Of a DNA stretch of 64,000 bases, positions 59,746-64,000 are shown in pieces. The first letter of the stretch is position 1. Every line of letters begins with the position of its first letter. Position numbers and translations under genes: made by a program. The notes below the pieces were generated by a model. That model did no database searches. It had not been told where the DNA came from and saw only the letters and a program-made list of their open reading frames with translations. The DNA comes from an uncultured Clostridia bacterium (lineage in GTDB: Bacteria > Bacillota > Clostridia > Christensenellales > Borkfalkiaceae): positions 55,385-119,384 of the forward strand of contig CALVRO010000003.1 in NCBI GenBank assembly GCA_944358655.1. Direction: 5' to 3'.

Positions 59746-61227
59746 ATGAAGTACGTTCTCGCCCTCGATCAGGGCACCACAAGCTCCCGCGCCATACTCT
59801 TCGACGAGCACGGCGCCGTCGCAGGCAAGGCCTATCAGGAATTCAGGCAGATATATCCCAAGGCGGGTTGGGTGGAGCACGACCCCAAGGACATCCTCGG
59901 CTCGCAGGTGGGCGTAATTGCCGAAGCCCTCGTCAGGGCGGGCGCCACGGCGGACGACGTCGCCGCCGTGGGCGTTTCAAACCAGCGCGAGACCACCCTC
60001 GTCTGGGACGCGCGCACGGGCAGGCCTGTCTGCAACGCCATAGTGTGGCAGTGCCGCCGCACGGCCGATATGTGCGACAGACTGAGGGCCGAGGGGCTGG
60101 ATAAAATGATATACCAAAAGACAGGCCTCGTCGCCGACGCCTACTTTTCGGCCACCAAAATAAGGTGGATACTGCAAAACGTTGAGGGCGCGGCCGAGGC
60201 TGCGCGGGCGGGTCGCCTGCGCTTCGGCACGGTGGATACCTACCTCATGTACTGCCTTTCGGGCGGGAGGATATACGCCACCGACTATACAAACGCCGCC
60301 CGCACCATGCTCTTCAACATACATACCCTGAAGTGGGACGACGATCTTTTATCGCTCTTCGGCATCCCCCGCTCCATGCTGCCCGAAGTCTACCCCTCTG
60401 GGCACTTCTTCGGCGAGACCGACGCCGCATATGTAGGCAAAAAGCTTAAGATATGCGCCGCCGTCGGCGATCAGCAGGCCGCGCTCTACGGCCACCTGTG
60501 CACCAAAAAGGGGGATATCAAAAACACCTACGGCACGGGCTGTTTCCTGCTGATGAACACGGGGGAGGAGGCGGTGCAGAGCAAAAACGGCCTCATCACC
60601 ACACTTGCGGCGGGCTCGGGCGAACGGCCCGACTATGTGCTCGAAGGCTCGGTGTTCGTCGGCGGGGCGGTGGTGCAGTGGCTGCGCGACGAGGTAAAAC
60701 TCATCTCCTCCGCCGCCGAAAGCGAGGATATGGCCCTCAGGGTGCCCTCGTCGGACGGAGTGTACGTCGTTCCCGCCTTCACGGGCCTCGGCGCGCCCTA
60801 TTGGGATGCCCGCGCGCGCGGCACTATAGTCGGAATAACGCGCGGCACCCGCCGCGAACATATCGTGCGCGCCTCTCTCGAGGGCATAGCCTATCAGGTG
60901 GCGGATATAGTGCGGGCAATGAGTCTCGACGCGGGCGTAGACATACGCTCCCTGCGCGTCGACGGCGGCGCTTCGGCCAACAATTTCCTCATGGGCTTTC
61001 AGGCCGACATACTCAACTGCTCGGTCGTCCGCCCCGCCATTCTCGATACCACCGCGCTCGGCGCGGCATATCTTGCGGGCATTGCCGCAGGAATATGGTC
61101 GGGCGAGGGCGAACTCAGGGCCAACAACGCCGCCGAGCGCACCTTCAGCCCGACGATAGAAGGGGAGGAGAGGGCGGCCCTGCTCGCGGGCTGGCACGCC
61201 GCCGTAAAGAGCTCGCGAATAAACTGA
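59746..61227 (+). CDS. glpK: Glycerol kinase GlpK
   Basis: GlpK phosphorylates glycerol. The 493-residue protein has ALDQGTTSSRAILFDEHGAV, GVSNQRETTLVWDARTGRP, the NTYGTGCFLLMNTGEE region, VPAFTGLGAPYWDARARGT and SLRVDGGASANNFLMGFQAD, all diagnostic. Start ATG 59746 has AAAGGGGGAAG upstream; the longer ORF passes through the promoter. No glpF or glpD is nearby; it appears as a single gene. Confidence 0.96.
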   Translation: MKYVLALDQGTTSSRAILFDEHGAVAGKAYQEFRQIYPKAGWVEHDPKDILGSQVGVIAEALVRAGATADDVAAVGVSNQRETTLVWDARTGRPVCNAIVWQCRRTADMCDRLRAEGLDKMIYQKTGLVADAYFSATKIRWILQNVEGAAEAARAGRLRFGTVDTYLMYCLSGGRIYATDYTNAARTMLFNIHTLKWDDDLLSLFGIPRSMLPEVYPSGHFFGETDAAYVGKKLKICAAVGDQQAALYGHLCTKKGDIKNTYGTGCFLLMNTGEEAVQSKNGLITTLAAGSGERPDYVLEGSVFVGGAVVQWLRDEVKLISSAAESEDMALRVPSSDGVYVVPAFTGLGAPYWDARARGTIVGITRGTRREHIVRASLEGIAYQVADIVRAMSLDAGVDIRSLRVDGGASANNFLMGFQADILNCSVVRPAILDTTALGAAYLAGIAAGIWSGEGELRANNAAERTFSPTIEGEERAALLAGWHAAVKSSRIN

Positions 61228-61239
61228 CCTGCGCGGGTG

Positions 61240-61660
61240 TGGCGGTTGGGACAGCCTTGTCCCCCGAGCCGAGAAATCACCTCCGTTATAAGGCTGTCAT
61301 TTCGACTAAGGCGGCCGCGCTGCGTGCGGCCGCCGCACGGAGAAATCTCCCCCTCCTCGGTAGAGCATGTCATTTCGACCGGAGGCGAAGCCGTAGCGGA
61401 GAAATCTCACGGGCTACGCTTCAGATACGATTTTTTCCGCAGCTTGTTCGTCGCTGTCATGACGAGATGCCTCGGCTCGTCGGGATAAACCTCGCTTAAA
61501 GCAAGTCGAATAAATTCAACTTGCAACGTTGCTCGGTTATCCCTCCTCTTTCGCGCAAATACTACAGTTTTGCGCGAGAATAAGGTGCAAAGTGTATCTG
61601 AAGCGGTATACGGGGAGATTTCTCGGCTACGCTCGAAATGACACGCTCTCCCGTGGGATT
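61240..61660. repeat. Intergenic repeat field C
   Basis: Modules of fields A and B recur: GTCATTTCGACTAAGG...GGAGAAATCTCC (61288-61350), TGTCATTTCGACCGGAGG...GAGAAATCTC followed by CTACGCTTCAGATACG (61369-61430), GACGAGATGCCTCGG (61461-61475), CTCTTTCGCGCAAA...GTTTTGCGCGAG (61547-61578) and GTGTATCTGAAGCGG...GAGATTTCTCGG...GAAATGACA (61594-61643). No credible gene. Confidence 0.78.
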
Positions 61661-61667
61661 TGGTACG

Positions 61668-62030
61668 CGCCCCAAGCGCACAATTTGCGTTAATTTCCAA
61701 ACTAATAATGTGCGCAAGGGGAATTCATTTCCCCGTTAAGCGCGACCCCATTTGTTGCGAAAGCAACCTCAGCGAGGGGAATTTGCGCGATTATATAAAT
61801 GTAGGGCTATTTAAAATTGTAGGGCTATTTAAAATCGCGCAAAGGGACGAGCAATGCGTTTTGGCAAACAGCACACATGCGCTGTTTGCGCGTTGCGAGA
61901 TGAGCGAGCACCTATGTCCCGTGCGAGCGGTGACCGAAAACGCCGCTGCTCATTACGGCGTTTGAGAAGAGCCTCTCAAATAACGGCAAATCGCAGCCGC
62001 CCCAAGGCAAGATTTGCGTTAAAAATATTA
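61668..62030. repeat. Structured intergenic element with similar ends
   Basis: Both ends carry a similar direct sequence: CGCCCCAAGCGCACAATTTG (61668-61687) and CGCCCCAAGGCAAGATTTGC (62007-62026). Inside are an 18-bp tandem duplication GTAGGGCTATTTAAAATT (61801-61835) enclosed by the inverted arms TTTGCGCGATT/AATCGCGCAAA (61782-61792, 61833-61843), and a further long hairpin around 61853-61898. No gene is evident. Confidence 0.6.
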
Positions 62031-62043
62031 TGTGGAGTTTCCT

Positions 62044-62898
62044 ATGTACGATTGCATCATAATCGGCACGGGCGCCGCAGGCGTCTCGGCCGCCCTCACC
62101 CTCAGGGCAAGGGACAAAAATTTTCTCTTGATGGGCAGCGCCTCTCTCTCGTCAAAGCTTAGCGCCGCCGAAAGCGTCGGCAACTATCCCGGTCTCCCTT
62201 CCGTAAAGGGTGCGGAGCTCAAGGCGGCCTTCTCGCGTCACCTCGCCTCGGCGGGCATAAATATCACCGTAAAGCAGGTGACGGGCGTGTACGACATGGG
62301 CGGCTACTTCGGCGTGCTGTGCGGGCAGGAGAGTTTCGAGGCCTCAACCGTCATTCTCGCCACGGGCGTAGAGGCCGTAAAGCCCATCCCGGGCGAGCTC
62401 CAATTCCTCGGCCGCGGCGTCAGCTACTGCGCCACCTGCGACGGCTTGCTCTATAAGGGCAAGAATATTGTCGTCGTCTGCACTTCCAAGGCCATGGAGG
62501 ACGAGGCGGAGTACCTCGCCTCGCTCGCCTCTTCCGTCGTCTACGCGCCCCTCTACAAGGGTGCGGCGGTCAAGGGGGACAATGTGCGTTATATCAATGA
62601 TATGCCGCGGTCTATCGAAGGCGGCATGCGCGCGGAGAGGGTGGTTTTTTCAAAGGAGACCGTCCCCTGCGACGGCGTGTTCATGCTCAAAAGCGCCCTC
62701 GCTCCCTCGGCGCTCGTGCCCGGTCTCAAGGCGGAGGGGGGTCACGTCGCAGTCGACAGGCTGTGCCGCACCAACCTTGCGGGGCTGTTCGCCGCGGGTG
62801 ACTGCACGGGCAGACCCTATCAGTACGCCAAGGCGGTGGGGGAGGGCAATGTGGCCGCTCATTCGGTGTGCGACTACCTCGCCGAAAAAAATAAATAA
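62044..62898 (+). CDS. Thioredoxin-reductase-like flavoprotein lacking a normal NADPH site
   Basis: The 284-residue protein has an FAD-binding start (YDCIIIGTGAAGVSAALTLR), the redox-active CATC (129-132) and the C-terminal LAGLFAAGDCTGRPYQYAKA. The second Rossmann motif, usually GGGxSA, reads NIVVVCTSKAMEDEAEYLAS, and the HRRxxxR NADPH-specificity loop is absent. This resembles ferredoxin-dependent flavin thioredoxin reductases of anaerobes more than NADPH-dependent TrxB. GTGGAG provides an SD. No thioredoxin gene is adjacent. Confidence 0.85.
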   Translation: MYDCIIIGTGAAGVSAALTLRARDKNFLLMGSASLSSKLSAAESVGNYPGLPSVKGAELKAAFSRHLASAGINITVKQVTGVYDMGGYFGVLCGQESFEASTVILATGVEAVKPIPGELQFLGRGVSYCATCDGLLYKGKNIVVVCTSKAMEDEAEYLASLASSVVYAPLYKGAAVKGDNVRYINDMPRSIEGGMRAERVVFSKETVPCDGVFMLKSALAPSALVPGLKAEGGHVAVDRLCRTNLAGLFAAGDCTGRPYQYAKAVGEGNVAAHSVCDYLAEKNK

Positions 62899-62924
62899 AT
62901 TTGAAAAATGTATTTAAAAATGAG

Positions 62925-62953
62925 TTGACATAAAAAAACGTATTTGATATAAT
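62925..62953 (+). promoter_or_regulatory. Consensus promoter of the second tRNA cluster
   Basis: TTGACA (62925-62930), 17 bp, TATAAT (62948-62953). Confidence 0.92.
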
Positions 62954-63013
62954 TCATTAGCATTGAGTTGTGCGTAGGAACTCGCCCGTGCGTAAGCCAT
63001 GCGCACATACCAT

Positions 63014-63087
63014 GCGGGTGTAGTTCAATGGTAGAACACTAGCCTTCCAAGCTGGTTGCGTGGGTTCGATTCCCATCACCCGCTCCA
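63014..63087 (+). tRNA. tRNA-Gly (TCC)
   Basis: 74 nt with CCA; anticodon loop CCTTCCAAG. Acceptor GCGGGTG pairs with CACCCGC. Confidence 0.96.
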
Positions 63088-63119
63088 GCAAAATAAGGTT
63101 CGCGGCGCAATGCTTATAT

Positions 63120-63196
63120 GCGCCTGTAGCTCAGTCGGATAGAGCAACGGCCTTCTAAGCCGTGTGTCGGGGGTTCGAATCTCTCCAGGCGCACCA
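63120..63196 (+). tRNA. tRNA-Arg (TCT)
   Basis: 77 nt with CCA; anticodon loop CCTTCTAAG. Acceptor GCGCCTG pairs with CAGGCGC. Confidence 0.96.
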
Positions 63197-63200
63197 TTAT

Positions 63201-63277
63201 GGCGGGCGTAGCTCAATCGGTAGAGCGCCAGATTGTGGCTCTGGAGGTAGCAAGTTCGAAACTTGTCGCCCGCCCCA
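63201..63277 (+). tRNA. tRNA-His (GTG)
   Basis: 77 nt with CCA and the extra 5' G opposite C73; anticodon loop ATTGTGGCT. Confidence 0.95.
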
Positions 63278-63311
63278 CATAAATTAAAAGCGCTTGCTTC
63301 CCAATATATAT

Positions 63312-63386
63312 TGGGGTGTCGCCAAGCGGTAAGGCACGGGATTTTGATTCCCGCATTCGTAGGTTCAAATCCTGCCACCCCAGCCA
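63312..63386 (+). tRNA. tRNA-Gln (TTG)
   Basis: 75 nt with CCA; anticodon loop ATTTTGATT. Acceptor TGGGGTG pairs with CACCCCA. Confidence 0.95.
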
Positions 63387-63392
63387 ATTCTT

Positions 63393-63468
63393 GGTCCATT
63401 AGCTCAGTCGGCAGAGCACGTGACTTTTAATCACGGTGTCCCGGGTTCGAATCTCGGATGGATCACCA
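63393..63468 (+). tRNA. tRNA-Lys (TTT)
   Basis: 76 nt with CCA; anticodon loop ACTTTTAAT. Acceptor GGTCCAT pairs with ATGGATC (one wobble). Its T arm and 3' end are echoed four times immediately downstream. Confidence 0.95.
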
Positions 63469-63743
63469 TGTAAACGTGTATTTGCTTAAAATACTTATTA
63501 TATAAATCTGCGGGTTCGAATGCCTTCGGATCACAACGAAGTTACGTATTTGTCTAAAATACTTAATCTATACAGATCCACGGGTTCGAATGCCTTCGGA
63601 TCACCATGCCTAACGTGTATTTGCTCAAAATACTTATTATATAAATCTGCGGGTTCGAAAACTAACGGATCACTTGTAAACGTGTATTTGCTTAAAATAC
63701 ATTGTTTATAAAGGTCCGCGGGTTTTAAACAGACGGATCAAAA
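63469..63743. repeat. Four tandem repeats (about 68-70 bp) echoing the tRNA-Lys 3' end
   Basis: Units 63469-63536, 63537-63606, 63607-63674 and 63675-63743. Each has an AT-rich part (CGTGTATTTGCTTAAAATAC) and then GCGGGTTCGAAnnnnnnCGGATCAC, similar to the T loop and 3' acceptor of the preceding tRNA-Lys. None has a D arm, anticodon or 5' acceptor half. Unit 4 is the most decayed. Confidence 0.85.
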
Positions 63744-63782
63744 CAACAAAAAGGTATTAAAAATACTTTTAAAATAAAGAAT

Positions 63783-63858
63783 GCACCTTTAGCTCAGTTG
63801 GTAGAGCAACTGACTCTTAATCAGTGGGCCGCGGGTTCGAGTCCCTCAAGGTGCACCA
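63783..63858 (+). tRNA. tRNA-Lys (CTT)
   Basis: 76 nt with CCA; anticodon loop ACTCTTAAT. Acceptor GCACCTT pairs with AAGGTGC. Confidence 0.95.
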
Positions 63859-63867
63859 AAGAGGTAT

Positions 63868-63913
63868 AATCCGAATTATTTGCTGATAACCAGCGAATGG
63901 TTCGGATTTTCTC
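63868..63913 (+). terminator. Terminator of the second tRNA cluster
   Basis: AATCCGAA (63868-63875) with TTCGGATT (63901-63908), an inner ATTTGCTG/CAGCGAAT stem, then TTCTCTTT. The remaining bases to 64000 show no feature. Confidence 0.8.
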
Positions 63914-64000
63914 TTTATATAAACGAATGCTGACGCGGTTGCGACTTCTGAAATTATAAACTATTCTGTCGCTTAATCTTTTACTAATTTTCCTTTTGTT

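Noticed and set aside
61660-62162. Two short plus-strand frames (starting 61660 and 61854) before the reductase gene
   Set aside because: No RBS, no motif, and they coincide with inverted and direct repeats; the second overlaps the reductase gene out of frame.
63469-63743. Additional tRNA genes
   Set aside because: The units carry only a T-loop-like box and 3' end; no D arm, anticodon stem or 5' acceptor strand can be formed.

Overview
The window looks like a chromosomal segment of a GC-rich, endospore-forming member of the Firmicutes (Clostridia-like, probably an anaerobe). The evidence is a complete gerA-type germination operon, a SpoIVFA/SpoIVFB pair, a CotF-like coat pair, LuxS, QueH, SAM-I and lysine riboswitches, and many consensus sigma-A promoters (TTGACA-like, 17 bp, TATAAT, often with an extended TGn). 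Genes are densely packed on both strands, often overlapping by 4 to 8 bp, and use GC-rich third positions. Nothing in the sequence fixes genus or species.

Layout. 0-7.7 kb: end of an ECF transporter operon (ecfA2, ecfT) with truA, a tailed membrane protein, mnmE, a LysR regulator, a PlsC-like acyltransferase and a Na+/Ca2+ exchanger. 7.8-10.9 kb: lysine-riboswitch-controlled asd-dapA-dapB on the minus strand. 11-16.7 kb: membrane protein, then methyltransferase-hslO-TPR protein-helical protein. 16.7-20.6 kb (minus): coat-like pair, mtnN-luxS-ung, fruK plus phosphopantetheinyl transferase. 20.8-21.5 kb: five tRNAs, followed by 1 kb of intergenic repeats. 22.5-28 kb: metG-tatD-rsmA and spoIVFA-spoIVFB. 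28-31 kb (minus): zinc phospholipase-like protein, OGG-type glycosylase and a PadR/HAAS module. 31-34.8 kb: gerAA-gerAB-gerAC. 35-37 kb: trmB and a phosphoesterase, followed by a second repeat field. 38.4-42.5 kb: unusual carbamoyltransferase, queH, an orphan degenerate ABC ATPase and a metal exporter. 42.5-42.8 kb: a compact candidate type I toxin-antitoxin locus. 42.9-48 kb: rpsU, pcrA, ligA. 48-51 kb: AT-rich lipoprotein, comFC, and metK under a SAM-I riboswitch. 51-62 kb: radical SAM protein, ABC-F, a membrane protein with an integrase-like C-terminus, a zinc/cadmium efflux pair, purine permease, glpK, a third repeat field and a thioredoxin-reductase-like protein. 63-63.9 kb: six tRNAs with a tandem array built from tRNA-Lys 3' sequence.

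Functional links: metK, mtnN and luxS form the SAM recycling loop, with SAM sensed at metK. Asd-DapA-DapB feeds lysine and diaminopimelate (and dipicolinate for spores). SpoIVFA/B, GerA and CotF-like genes cover spore formation and germination. TruA, MnmE, TrmB, QueH and RsmA modify tRNA and rRNA.

The observations most worth follow-up are the type I toxin-antitoxin locus with an SD-sequestering hairpin and a possible leaderless leader peptide; a membrane protein carrying what looks like a tyrosine-recombinase core-binding domain without a catalytic domain; tandem repeats derived from the 3' part of tRNA-Lys; an array of five hairpins with constant ATTT(C/A)AC linkers; an orphan ABC ATPase with altered catalytic motifs; a carbamoyltransferase lacking standard motifs; and several genes whose -10 box sits 6 to 8 nt before the start codon, implying leaderless mRNAs. 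All family assignments come from reading motifs; no database search was possible.
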